From positions 124,001 through 188,000 of the forward strand of contig JAKOGH010000743.1 of the NCBI GenBank assembly GCA_024811115.1: 64,000 nucleotides of DNA, in the 5' to 3' direction. This stretch comes from Terana coerulea. Its lineage: Eukaryota > Basidiomycota > Agaricomycetes > Polyporales > Phanerochaetaceae. Shown one piece after another: positions 45,701 through 57,131 of this stretch; positions within the stretch are counted from its first letter, which is position 1; each line of letters opens with the position of its first letter. Under the pieces are notes generated by a model. That model was not told the origin of the DNA. It saw only the letters and a program-made list of their open reading frames with translations, and did no database searches. Position numbers and translations under genes: made by a program.

Positions 45701-47883
45701 TTTTACACATCGTAGCTGCCGTGGAAGCCATTCGCAAGATAGCTCTCGTCAAGTGTTTGCGACCAGACCGCTTGCTGCAGTCAACGGCGGCATTCGTTCG
45801 CTCCGTCTTCGACGCCGACCTCTCGGCATTGTTCAGCTATGATCTTGGAGCCGTCGTGAACGACGAGGTCCTGCCCACCACGCCTTTATCTCTTGTGTCC
45901 GTAACTGGCTACGACGCCAGCTACCGTGTCGATAATCTCGTCAAGAACGTCGGTGCTCGCTGCGCCTCGGTGGCTATGGGATCTCAGGAAGGCTTTACTC
46001 TCGCGGACCAGGCGATCTCTCTCGCCGCCCGTCAAGGCTCATGGGTACTGCTCAAGAATGTGCACTTGGCGCCATCGTGGCTCGGCCAGCTCGAGAAGAA
46101 GCTGCAAACCCTCAACCCAAACCGCAACTTCCGCTTGTTCCTCACTATGGAAACCAATCCGTCCATCCCCGTGAACATCCTTCGCCAGTCTCGTATTTTC
46201 ATGAATGAGCCGCCTCCTGGTATCAGGGCCAACCTCCTCGACTCCCTTCGTGGCATTTCTGGCAATCGTCTCACGCAAGGCCCTGCGGAGAAAGTGCGTC
46301 TCTACTTCTTACTTGCTTGGTTCCATGCCGTCGTCCAAGAGCGTCTGCGATACGTGCCATTGGGATGGAGCAAGGTCTACGACTTCAACGACTCTGATAT
46401 GGCGTCCGCTTTCAACACCATTGACACTTGGCTCAACGCCGCCGCGAAGGGTCGCGCCAATGTGGATCCTGCCTCAATCCCTTGGGACGCGGTTCGAACC
46501 CTCATCAAGCAGTCTGTATACGGTGGACGGGTGGACAGTGACTTCGACCAGAAGATTCTGGACGCCTTCGTTGATGAGTTGTTCACCCCGCACGCCTACA
46601 ACGTCGACTTCGATCTTGTGCCGAGCATTTCTGGGTCACAGAACCTCAGCGTGCCTGACGGTACCAAGCTCGACCACTTCATGACGTGGGTGCAGAACCT
46701 CCCAGATCGCGAGCCTCCTGCGTGGCTCAGCCTGCCACCCACGGCGGAGCGAGTCATCGCTATAGCTCAAGGTAACGTCTCGCTGTCGTACGATTCGATC
46801 TTCGATGGCTCATGTTGATTCAGGAAACGAGCTCCTCGGCAAGCTTCGCAAGATGAGACAACTGGCTGACGACGATGACGAGGCTACGCCTACTGGCCCA
46901 TCGAAGGGACAGACTGTCGCCCAGCCCGCTTGGATGCGTAACCTCCTTGACCGTTGCCGGGAATGGTTCGCGCAGCTCCCTACAGTAAGTGATAATTACG
47001 CTGAGTATATCTGAACGCTAAATTGTTATGGCTCCTGCAGCAATTCAGCAACCTCGAGAAGCAGACCGGCGAGAACCTGGACCCGCTGTACCGGCTGTTT
47101 TACCGCGAAGGCAGTATCGGCAAGAAACTTCTTGCGCAAGTCAAGAAGGACCTTGAGGATGTCATCCAAGTGTGCCAAGGAGAGTTGAAGCAGACTAATC
47201 ATCTGCGCACGCTCATGAGTTCGTTGACCAAGGGTATGTCATCAGTTCCCTGTCATAACTCAGATGTTGAACGTCGGTATTTAGGAACAATTCCCAACCA
47301 CTGGAGGCGATACAAGGTTCACAAGGCTATGGCTGTGTCAGAATGGGTCTCGGACTTCGCTCGCAGACTCGCGCAGCTGACGCACATCGCTGGCTTGGGC
47401 AACCTCAACAACATCGAGGTCTGGCTCAGTGGACTCTTCTTCCCCGAAGCATACATCACCGCCACGAGACAAGCGGTCGCACACCGCAAGAAATGGAGTT
47501 TGGAAACGTTGCACTTGCAACTGGATATCGAGCGTGTCAATGACCCGACTGCTTTCATCGTTGATGGTGCGCAAATAAAGCTTTGCCGACCCAATGTAAT
47601 TATTCTGATGCACGTCATTCTCACAGGTCTCGCGCTTGAAGGCGCCAGCTGGGTCGAGGACAAGTTGGCCTTGAATAACGGCGAGACTGTTCGGCTCAAC
47701 CCGTCGCAAATACGATGGGTCCAGATGGACGAGTCGAAGGCCTCCGCAAGCGGCACAGTCAACTTGCCAGTATACCTCAACAGCGACAGAAGCGACGTTC
47801 TCTTTACTGTAGATCTGCCGTTCGACAGCGCAGCTGGATCCTTGGTGGCCACACGCGCGGTTTGTCTCACGGCCGGGGGCTAA
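36712..47883 (+). CDS. dhc2: Cytoplasmic dynein heavy chain, motor half (tail-less)
   Basis: Sixteen exons, phases checked, give about 3,454 residues. Order: linker/DHC_N2 (1-740); AAA1 with GPAGTGKT near residue 750 (split by the intron at 39293-39345) and [13 protein letters not shown]2 GPSGSGKT near 1048; AAA3 GPPGSGKT near 1421; AAA4 GVSGSGKT near 1763; stalk coiled coil from about 2010 with [19 protein letters not shown] in the microtubule-binding region; AAA5, AAA6 and the C-terminal domain ([20 protein letters not shown]). The roughly 1,100-residue dimerisation tail of ordinary chains is absent, and SmE lies directly upstream. In Schizophyllum commune the tail is a separate gene, dhc1. 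One extra C at 41050-41055 and one missing C at 41193-41196 put about 46 codons out of frame; the correct sequence is in the other frame ([19 protein letters not shown]). Minus-end motor for nuclei and vesicles. Confidence 0.93.
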
Positions 47884-48765
47884 TTCCATTTGCATGCTAC
47901 GAATAGAGGAGTTCTGGAGACATACCCAACCGTACCGCATCATTTATACCTGTACTTACCGCATGATTTTTACTGGGTCCATCCTGTACTCGAATTGTAG
48001 TCATATCCAATGCTTCATGTTTCAGCGACTTTTTCGTGTGGTCAGAGACGGATGTGAGATCTGGCCTATATTTTTATCGTATGTAAGTGAAGCAGTGAAA
48101 CTCAGTCGCTGGTCAGCACCGGGAGTTGAACTGGTCGCACAGCTGGAACAAAACATGAGCGCTCATCAAAGGCGTCTGGACGCCACAAAGCTCGGTTTTG
48201 ATCCTATCGCTCACGGCAACGCGGCTCTCGTTTATTTTTCCTTCCCACATAAGCTTAGCCTTAAACCTCGATGCCATATTCCAATAATTGTGCTCAAGGT
48301 CGGTCGTATATTCACTTATCACCTACGTAGGCCACTACTAAACGCTCAGTACTACTGTCCCTCACTACTAGTACAGTGCCAGGCTCATACTCAAATACCA
48401 TATCTAGAACACCCTGTAGGCTGCAGCAAAGCTCAAAACACATACCCTGGCGAGGCTCTGATGAATAATGTGCCAAAAATAATTTGGTAGTGATGACTAG
48501 GAAGATATCCGTGCGGGTCCGAGGGACAACCTTCTAGAAAGCTGAACATCATGATGTTGCCCTAAGTACACTTTCGCCGCTGGTGGTTTACTTGCCGGTG
48601 AGTAGGCTCTCGATCTTCCCCAGCTCAATCGACTAGTAAAGCTAAATATCGAGGGCAGGGCTGCAGATCAAATTTGAAACTCGCTAGCGGCGCTGAGAGC
48701 GGGACTACTTATGAGGCGCGGGGCGATTAAGCGCTGAAGCCGATCGACGTTCGAATCCAACGGCC
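47884..48765. other. Intergenic, no gene seen
   Basis: 3' flank of dhc2 and 5' flank of the Fic gene. An open frame at 47894-48490 is not protein-like. Confidence 0.5.
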
Positions 48766-50478
48766 ATGTCGATCCTCCATCTGGCCTGTTACCGCAATAG
48801 AGAACGCCCTATTGTGGATCACAGTGCTGTGACGGTACTCGTATATTGAACGTTGACATCCGCGCCAGAACTAACGGGTACTGCAGGAGCTGCCCACCGT
48901 TGAGTTGGGTTCCGTCCTGTCGGCTGCCGTGCTACAGTCGCTGAGAGCCAATACCGACGACGGTATTGCGTGCGCACAGTCTGCGAGGCTATGGGAAGAT
49001 GTGCTCGAAACACGTCGCCTCCCCTTTTTCTTGCTGAGAGTTGCGGACATGCGATGGTCGCTCTACAGCAAGGCAACTGCGCTGGCTTTGTACGAAGAGG
49101 TGAGTGCGTTATACCGTGCATGTACTAGCTGAAATTTTGTATCTTTTTATAGCTGCAAGCTGCTCTCCAAAAATCCTGCTTTGGGCGACTGGATTTCGCA
49201 GTCTAAGCAGTCTGTACTAGTGGAGGCTCAGAGGCAGTGTGAGGCGTTACGTCGCCATTTGTTTCGTGCAATGGAGGAATTGATGCCGCTCATAGTGCAT
49301 GCATACAAATACAACAAATCCCTGGGGTTTACACCCAGCCAGCGGTGGCAATCGAGCGCGCGGAGTCGACGCCACATTCCCGTACTGCAAAATCATGCAA
49401 TCGAAACTACAATCACTAAGCGATTTGTGGACGGCGCTCAGCGCGACAAGTCGTGAGGATGCTTTCCGCAAGGCGATTAGGTTTCACAGCGTCGAGACGA
49501 CTGCTCTCGAAGGCGTCGCGAAGTTCACGCCGTATGTGAGTGCGCCGCGAGTGTTTATCAAGTGCGCTGGTGCAAATTGATCATGCAATTATAGGCGGTA
49601 GCTCACCTCGTCAGAGAGGGCTTCGAGAAGTCCGACGGTCTCAGTACCCATGACATTGTTGGTGGGGAAGTAAGAGACCTCTCCACGGCGTTAGCGATTC
49701 TCCAGGACACTCACCGGGCCCTGGAAGACGCCCTCTCCCATCGACCCCATACACAACCCTCGACGTCAACAAGGTTTGTTCCATCCACAGAACCCTCATG
49801 CGCACCAGCCGCGTGCTCTGTGTCAACAAGGGCTACGATAAACGGCTCGTGCACGTGAATGCTGGCGTCACGCGCGCGGCGACGCTAAACAACGTCGTGA
49901 TCGAGTCGCGTCTCGGGAACTACGACGTGAAGGTGCAGTTCTGTCCATGGGACACAGTCGACGGGGAGCTGCGGGTGTTCTGTGAGCGATTCAACGTGCG
50001 TAATTGGAGGGCTTGGTCTGATCTACTCAAGAGAGTTAGGGATGCTAATCTTGGGGAATGGGCTGTGTAGGCACTGATACAACAGCAGGATATGGACCCA
50101 TTCGCGGCGGCAGCGTGGATCAGCCATGTGTTTGTCAACGTTCATCCCTTCCAGGCGCACACTTTTCTCCGCTATTCTCCTGCGTTCACTTATGTCTCTC
50201 GATATATAGGATGGCAACGGACGAGTATCCCGAATCCTTGCGTCGCTGCCGCTAATAGCGAGGGGGTTTCCGCCACTGACCGTCCAGGCAGTACACAGGG
50301 AGACATATATCTTGGGCTTGAACCATGTGAGTGCTTCTCTCCTGGTAGGAAGTAAGTCTCACTTCGTTACAGACTCGGTCGAATAGAGACGGGGATTACT
50401 CGACGTTGATGAACCGTCTATTTGACGTGTCAAAGGCCTCTCTAGAGAAGCTGACTGCAATTACGCAGGCTTCCTAGA
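48766..50478 (+). CDS. Fic-domain protein (putative AMPylase)
   Basis: Start MSILHLACYRNRERPIV, with an intron (branch ACTAAC) joining to ELPTVELGSVLSAAV. N-terminal helices include LWTALSAT and FHSVETTALEGV, the latter resembling the Fic inhibitory/N-terminal segment. The catalytic core is AWISHVFVNVHPFQ|DGNGRVSRIL, which fits HPFx(D/E)GNGRxxR with His, Asp and both Gly present, followed by LPLIARGFPPLTV. Fic enzymes transfer AMP from ATP to target proteins. The intron inside the motif appears to use a GC donor (CAG|GCGCAC...TATAG|GAT). The frame slips near 49350 and at CCCC 49745-49748, where five C would give SHRPPYTTLDVNKV; I take these as run-length errors. The C-terminus reads DGDYSTLMNRLFDVSKASLEKL. 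Confidence 0.78.
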
Positions 50479-50680
50479 GGACCATGCATACGCGCAGACT
50501 TCGGCCAAGCCTATGTACTCGCGTACGCCGCAGGAGGAGAGTAGACATCTCAGGAGAACACATGTGAGTGTGTGAATACATTGTAATATATTTATTGTAC
50601 AAAGTACAATATAACGAGTGACAGGTTTGCTAGGGCTACAGCGCGGTATACATGTTCAGATGAGTGCCGTTTAATATTCG

Positions 50681-52150
50681 TTAGAAGCTCTGCGTAGCGC
50701 TTGCAGACGCGAAACTGCTCGTGACGGTGGTCGTGCTGTTGTCGGCGCCTTTCTTGACCATGAACTGGGAAAGTGTTGTCAGAACTTAGAGGAGACAGTA
50801 CCAAGAGCAACATAGACTCACGTAGACCATGTCGTCCACTGTACCCCGCTGTGCGATGGCGACAAGCACAGGCTGGTGGTTCGCCGCCGCCACGATCGAC
50901 GCAATGCGGTACACGCCCTCGCCGAGGCCGCCCGTGACGTCCGCGCTCAGCACCCCATCGACCGCCTGGCTGTTCACGCCCTTGAAGAACACGAACTGCG
51001 TCGGGTCCGTCGGCGCCGTCTGGTCGTACGCGCTGAGGCGCTCGACGACGATGTGCGCGTGCCCGCGCACGTCGCCGGCGCCATCGACCTGCTGCGGCGC
51101 GGCGAAGTAGTTCGCGTTCGCGTTCGTGAAGAAGCCCGTCGCGAGGTGCGCGACCGCGAGCTTGACGGTGAACGTCGCGTTCGCGGGCAGCACGGCGCCG
51201 TTCGTCGGGAACTGGAACTTGGCCGCCGGCATGTTCGTCGCGGCCGCGATGACGCCCATCGGCGCGGGGTTGCACGAGCCAGACTTGATCTGCTGCCCGT
51301 TCGTGATCGGGAGGTTGGGCACCGTGAGGCAGAAGTTGATGAAGTTGTTGGACGAGGTTAGTGAGGGGACCTGCCCAGTTTCAGTTCTCCAGGCGAAGTC
51401 AATATGGAAGTCGCGTCTCGAGAGGCATAGCACACGCACTCGTTCTGGCCATCGTTCTGAAAACCTTTAGCAATAACCTGGGGAGACAAGGTAAGGGACG
51501 TTTGAGCCTCCCCATTGTCGGTGCTCGTGCTGTTCCCGGACGTGGTCGAGTTGCCGCCAGTGTTGCCGGTCGTTGTCGCGGCCGTGGAACTGGCTGCCGG
51601 AGCCTGGATATCCAAGAGTCAGAGATAATACGGAGCAAGTGGTCACAAGGAGCCTACAGCCGTGCTGCTCGACGTCGTGTTCCCCGAACCCTGTCCGGAA
51701 CTTGCAGTGGTGGCGCCTGTGGCGGCGATGCGCGCGTCCCGGTCCTGGGTTGTCGTGCAAGTGATGCTCGTGCCAGCAGAGTTCACCAGCGGCAAGGCTG
51801 CGCAACTGTACGTTGAGAGTGAGATCCGGTATCTCCTGGAATCTCGTTGACACTTACATCAGGCCTGACCCGCATGGTTGCAGAACAAACTTGCCGCTGA
51901 GGCACTGTGCGAAGGAGTTTTGGACACATGCGTTCTCGCCGTCAGTGCAAGATGTATCTGAAGTAAGGCTTGCAAACTTGGCGCTGCAGGCGAATGGTTG
52001 AGTATGCAGTAGACTTTGTAGATCCATTACTCACTTCAGTGCAATGGCGTCCTCGCCATTCTGCAGCGTGAAGGCGGCACGGCGGGCAGGGACGGTTCTG
52101 CCGGCTACGAGAGCTGCGGAACAGAGGGAGAAAATCGTCGAGAACTTCAT
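50681..52150 (-). CDS. Secreted CBM19-type (chitin-binding-like) protein
   Basis: Signal peptide MKFSTIFSLCSAALVAG, then FTLQNGEDAIALN|AKFASLTSDTSCTDGENACVQNSFAQCLSGKFVLQPC, the small Cys-rich module seen in CBM19-type proteins. A Ser/Thr/Asn linker follows (TTASSGQGSGNTTSSSTAAPAASS). The C-terminal domain (NFINFCLTVPNLPITNGQQIKSGSCNPAPMG, VERLSAYDQTAPTDPTQFVFFKGVNSQA) is found in many basidiomycete secreted proteins but has no assigned activity that I know. It ends VTSSFASASATQSF. Probably in the cell wall or secreted, binding chitin or another glucan; no catalytic residues recognised. About five introns. Confidence 0.75.
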
Positions 52151-52245
52151 GGCAAGCTAATGTTATGTGAAGGAGAGTTGTGTTTCGTTACTAATCTTCT
52201 CGTAAGAGCAGTGAATGAGCGAGGTGGACGCCGGGTCTCTGAAGG

Positions 52246-52252
52246 AATATAT
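52246..52252 (-). promoter_or_regulatory. TATA-like box of the CBM19-type gene
   Basis: ATATATT on the minus strand, about 96 bp before the start codon. Confidence 0.45.
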
Positions 52253-52816
52253 GCGATCCGGTCGCTGCGGAGGATCGAGCAGTCTTAAGTATACGAGAGA
52301 GACAGGGAGAAACGTGGTGAGGGCAGCAAAGGCCTCTTAGGCCACTGTGAATGTAGGTGGCCTTGTTCATATACCCTCGGGCATGGGAAGGTGCCGTATT
52401 CGCAGCGCTGTTGCCGACAATGCATTATTTGTAGCTTGTATCAAGTTTTCATTGTGTTATGCTGAAGTAGAGTACCGTTGTCAGGCTTTGTGTCCGAATT
52501 ACCTGCACAATGGACAAAGGACGGGAGCAAGAAGGATGGGACCCACAAGCGCGCAAGGAGTGATCCGACGGCCGAAAGCGGCAGGCCACGGCTAATGCTA
52601 AACGGAATTACCGGATCGGGCAGGTGAGTATCTTCGCGGATCCCGTGATGGGTCCAAGGTCCGGGCGAATTCTTGCGATAATAAATTGGAATTCTATTGG
52701 AGACTGCAGAGCTTGATGGACGAACGATACTCACAGCGGTCCGTGCTCGATTGCGAACACTACTTACACATGCCTGCAGCGCTCTCGGACTCTCACCACA
52801 TCCCCCACCTTCACCC

Positions 52817-53920
52817 ATGCACAAAATAACCGCCGATGCAGTGAGTGGCACATTGTCACGTCCACCGTAGTGCTGAAACGACTCGTACAGATCCTCTTTG
52901 ACCTGGATGGGTATGCTTGCACAGAACTCTATATGCATCCCTCTAACCGTGCACCAGGACCCTCATAGACTCGACCCCGGGTGTCTTGAAGGCATGGCAG
53001 GTCTTTGCCAAGGACTACGGGCTTGACGCGGCCGACATTGCACACAAGTCGCATGGGCGGAGGTTGTACGACACACTCAAGGAATACTGTCACATTCAGA
53101 ACGAGCCGAAGCTAGAGGTACGCTGCTCCAGCTCTTCAGTCATCCAGGCAACTGAGCAGGCTTTCGTGCGCAGTCAGAGATCGTGCGCTTCGAGGAAGTC
53201 GTCATTGAAGGCGGGCCCATAGTCCTCCCAGGCGCGCTGACACTGCTGCAGCACGTACGTGCTTCCATGCTCCTTCCCATGCCACGGCCGTCGCCCTGAT
53301 ATCTTCATATCCGGCAGATCGGTGCTGGCAGCTCAGAGACAGCGTCAGGGTGGACCATCGTCACCTCCGGTTCGTAGATCCGTCCTCCGCAGCGCCCATT
53401 CGCACACTGACGCGCCCCCAGCAACGAACGTGTACGCGCCAAAGGCCCTGGACAAGTGTGGTTTGCCCAGACCGCCACTTGGCTTGGTCACCTCGAACGA
53501 TGTCACCAGTGGCAAGCCACACCCTGCGCCGTATCTTGCGGGCGCTAGGCGCCTCGGCGTCGATCCATCACACTGTAAGAAGGGGACGAGTTAGTACAAG
53601 CCCGATCGTGCTTACTCACAGTTTGCAAATCTTGCAGGTTTGGTCGTAGAGGATGCGCCATCCGGAATCCTAGCAGGTCGTGCTGCAGGGTGCAAGGTCA
53701 TCGCGGTATGCACGTCGCACACGCGACAGTCGCTCCTGAACTCGGGGGCTAGGCCGGACTACATCGTCAAAGACTTGACTCGGTAGGCCTCAATTCTCTC
53801 TCCGCTTGTGCTCCAATTGACGTTACATGGCAACGTTCCTGCTGAACGTGCGCAGCGTGTCGGCACGGTGGATTGGAGAAACCCTCGAGGTCTCAATCGA
53901 TGACAGGGATGTCGCATAAT
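52817..53920 (+). CDS. HAD-superfamily phosphatase (sugar/glycerol-phosphate type)
   Basis: Short exons open the gene: MHKITADA|ILFDLDG|TLIDSTPGVLKAWQVFAKDYGLDA. HAD motifs: I DLDGT (the intron falls between D-G and T), II VTSAT, III Lys in SGKPHPAPY, IV VVEDAPSG. Closest in layout to fungal 2-deoxyglucose-6-phosphatase / glycerol-3-phosphatase proteins, soluble enzymes that dephosphorylate small sugar phosphates; the substrate cannot be told from sequence. The last exon (VSARWIGETLEVSIDD) joins across an intron after KDLTR, extending the frame past the apparent stop near 53782. About six introns. Confidence 0.82.
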
Positions 53921-56900
53921 GGGACGGAGTTCGCGGACGCCTCTCTCGTGCTCCTCTTCTTGATTTTCCTATGGGCTTCGCTGTTCGGCTGAGTGTTTTC
54001 AGGGCTCTTCGATACCACCGCAATTCACATGCTCCGGGTTCTCTTCAACACAATCGCCTATATAAACTCCTCGTCAGCCTCGGACGTATTCATTTCGTGC
54101 ATAACGACTGCGTCAAGAAGCTGCAGAGCCGAGCTCGGCGTATCGTCAGAGGCGCATGCACCGGTCCCCATGACTTGCTATCTGGAAGCATTTGAGATGA
54201 TCTTCTCCCGCGAGGGATTGAGAACGATGTCAGGTGGACTGCTCCTGGGTGTGAGAATCGAGCGGTGGATTATGGTCCGTTCTACGCACCTTCTTGATGA
54301 AAGGTTATCCTATCAATGTCTATCACTCCTCTCTGCTCAATATTACAGTAATCGTCGCTGGGCTTTTGTAACCACTGTTGGCCTACAAGTGCCGTGGGGA
54401 CCTCTACGCCTGCGGGACCGATCGTGCACTCGTGATCAGTAACTTGATAGAAGGGGTAAGTGTAACGCACAGGGGAGATCTACGGAGTCTAAGAGAGCAG
54501 AAAATAGCTTACCTTGCAACACACACGCCCTGCAATGCGCTAGTTTGCACGACGTCGTGGACCCTTGTCCTGAGAATTCGTCTGTTAGTATGCCCGCTGT
54601 AGTGAGGGCCATATCGTGGGCGGAGCCGCGGCTTCTAGAGGGATCCGTTTACTTGCTGAGCACTATAGACATGTCTTCATGAGAGAGCCCTCACTGGCGG
54701 GATAAGGTGTGTATAGCGCAAGGTTTGTGGTGAGTGCAAAAGTTTAAGTCGTGATCATGATCATCGTTCCCGACACATAACCATATTGGGATGGCTGCGG
54801 CATAGCGCGACGGCAATGACCGCGTTGATGGCATCAATTGCCGACACTCGGGCTTCTCACTTGCTTCCCAACCGGCGGTACGAAGTACGATTTGGACTCA
54901 AAGACACAGAATACCTGTACGGCGAAGCTCGCGATTATTTCAAGTAAACGATGTCGATGAATTGCAAGAGACTGTTCTCGGCAGCTAGAGAGGCTGGAGA
55001 ATCTCTCGCCCGAATCTGAATACTTACAAGCAGGGATTTGGCAAGAATTTCATGCGGGCGTCGAATTCTCATGGCTAGTCTGCTCCTTGCTATATTTTGG
55101 AATACGCATTGCTGCCAATATCTGCTTGGGTGGGTGCTGCCATCAACTCCTAGTACCCATGCATGCATTTGCCTCTTCATCTATACGGAAGTGAGTTCCT
55201 CCACGTCACAGCACCGCGTATTTGTGACTGATTTGCGACGCCCAACAGTACGAACACTCGCCGATCATGGTCTCTCCACCAACCAGCTTGTCGCCGCGCA
55301 GAAAGTTCAAATCCGCCAACTGACTGGCATCCGGACGCCCGCGACTTATTTCTCGGTGCCTCAAAATCCTAGCCGGTTGGGCTTCATATACTTGCCTTCA
55401 CTGCTTTCCTGTCATCCGCGGACTTTTTTTTTTTCTTTCCCGGGAGGTACTTTCTGCCGACGAGCGACGCCTTTGACGCTTCGTTCCTCGCGCCCCGCGA
55501 ATTGTGGTCGAAGGTCGCCCTGTCGGAGCTGAGACTGACGGACGCGATGTCGCGCACACCGACGTACGGCCCCTGCCCACCACCCACCACCGACCGTCTT
55601 GGCCGATTCCTTCGACGAGGAGCAGTAGGGGCGGTTCCTGTTCTCGCTCGCTTGACGGCTCTAATCTGAGGTGAGACCCTTATTCTTCTGTGCACCGTGA
55701 ACGTACTAACGGTCGGCTGGACAGGGCCCTGCGCGAGGCGGTCTTGCGCTGGCAGGCAGGCGCGCCATTGTTCACAAATTCCAGCGAAGAGCTGGAGTCT
55801 GGAGATGCTGCTTGCGCACTTGCCCGCGTCTGCGCCGGCCAGGATTTCTTCATCTTCGGTGTGCAGTGGCTAGCCGGGGCCAAGGCCTGCGTAAAACGTC
55901 TCATTGCCGAAGAGGGCGAATGCGCGTATGCAGCTTGATGATGTCGTGCGGTAGGCCGAACCCTTGAACAGACTTGCGGCGGGTAGGTGTGCGAGTATGA
56001 TGTCGAGGCAGGCATAGTGCTGACGTTGGCGGAGGTCCTCAGTCACAGGGGCAGTGCGAGGACGTCGCCTGGTCTGTACGGAGGCCTCCTCGCGGTGTCG
56101 TTTCTGTCACAGCTCTCATTTGGGGGCTTGTCTTGGTGCCCGTGACATTTAACATAAAATGGAGATGCCCTTCAACGCACTGATTTTTTTCCCCTTGTCC
56201 AGCTCCAGGCATCTCTATAGCCTTGGCAGGATGCCTGCCCTTCCAGACGGCTGTCAACCCGCACTTGTCGCCGTAAAATGACGAATGGTGAGTAGAGACT
56301 TGGGGTATATCCTCCGGGTGCCGGGCAGTTGTCGCAGAGTCGGCGTGTACCACCTTCCAGAGCATCGCCTACAAGGAGCCTTGCACACAAAGGCGCAAGC
56401 AGCAGGTCGAAGGACGAGCAAGCCCTAAGTGTAGCAACACCCGAGACACCTCTGAGCGGTCGAACATGCAGTAGGGTGACAGCGGCAAAAACGCAACCCG
56501 GACAGACCGCCAACGGGAGTTCGCGCGTCAGAACGCGCTTTCGAAGAATATCAGCCCAACATCACGCCGTTACGTGGCCCATCGCGCCCTGGCCCGCTCG
56601 TCTGGGCTGGCGCGACCGTTTTTAACGCATGTGGTCAAGCACTGGTGGGCCACAGGACCGACGCGATGGCACGCACATTCTGATCGCCCGAAGCCTAAAA
56701 CAAGCCTAACAAATGTATTCCGATCATGTCCATCTTACATACATGCATCGGCCGTTGCGACCGCCCCAAAACGTGCTAGAGCGGGCTTTCGCGACGGACT
56801 CTGTAGTCGGCTGTGGGGGTATACAGGGCGGCAGGGAGGATGGTGGAGGCCAGGCGAACATCGATGGTGGCGCGCTCTTGGCTGCCTGACGGTGGGTGCA

Positions 56901-57131
56901 AGCGTTCACCGTCCAGGGGCGCTCCGTGTCGCACGCCGCTCACAGGCGTGAGATGCAGCCGCCGCGAGAACGCAGAGAGGCAGCGACGCCGAGCTACTGC
57001 AAAGTTGATATCTTAAACTGATGTAGGCATCAGACGCATGACGTACCTGCGCCGTTGGCTGGCCTGCATTACGGTCGACCGAAGTCTGTTCCGACGGTCT
57101 ACATCCAAAACATCACCAAGAACATGTAAAT
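53921..57131. other. 3.2-kb gene-poor stretch
   Basis: Open frames on both strands (for example 53993-54442, 55690-55938, 56329-56625) have no recognisable domain or consistent splice structure. One T-run (11 T) lies at about 55427. It may hold fast-evolving or decayed genes of the membrane type that follows, but nothing can be named. Confidence 0.45.

Noticed and set aside
36712..47883. Ustilago-type split of dynein within the motor domain
   Set aside because: AAA1-4 P-loops and the microtubule-binding stalk are all in this one gene; only the tail is missing.
53993..54442. 150-residue open frame as part of a membrane protein
   Set aside because: A few hydrophobic residues only; no family pattern and no partner exons could be joined.
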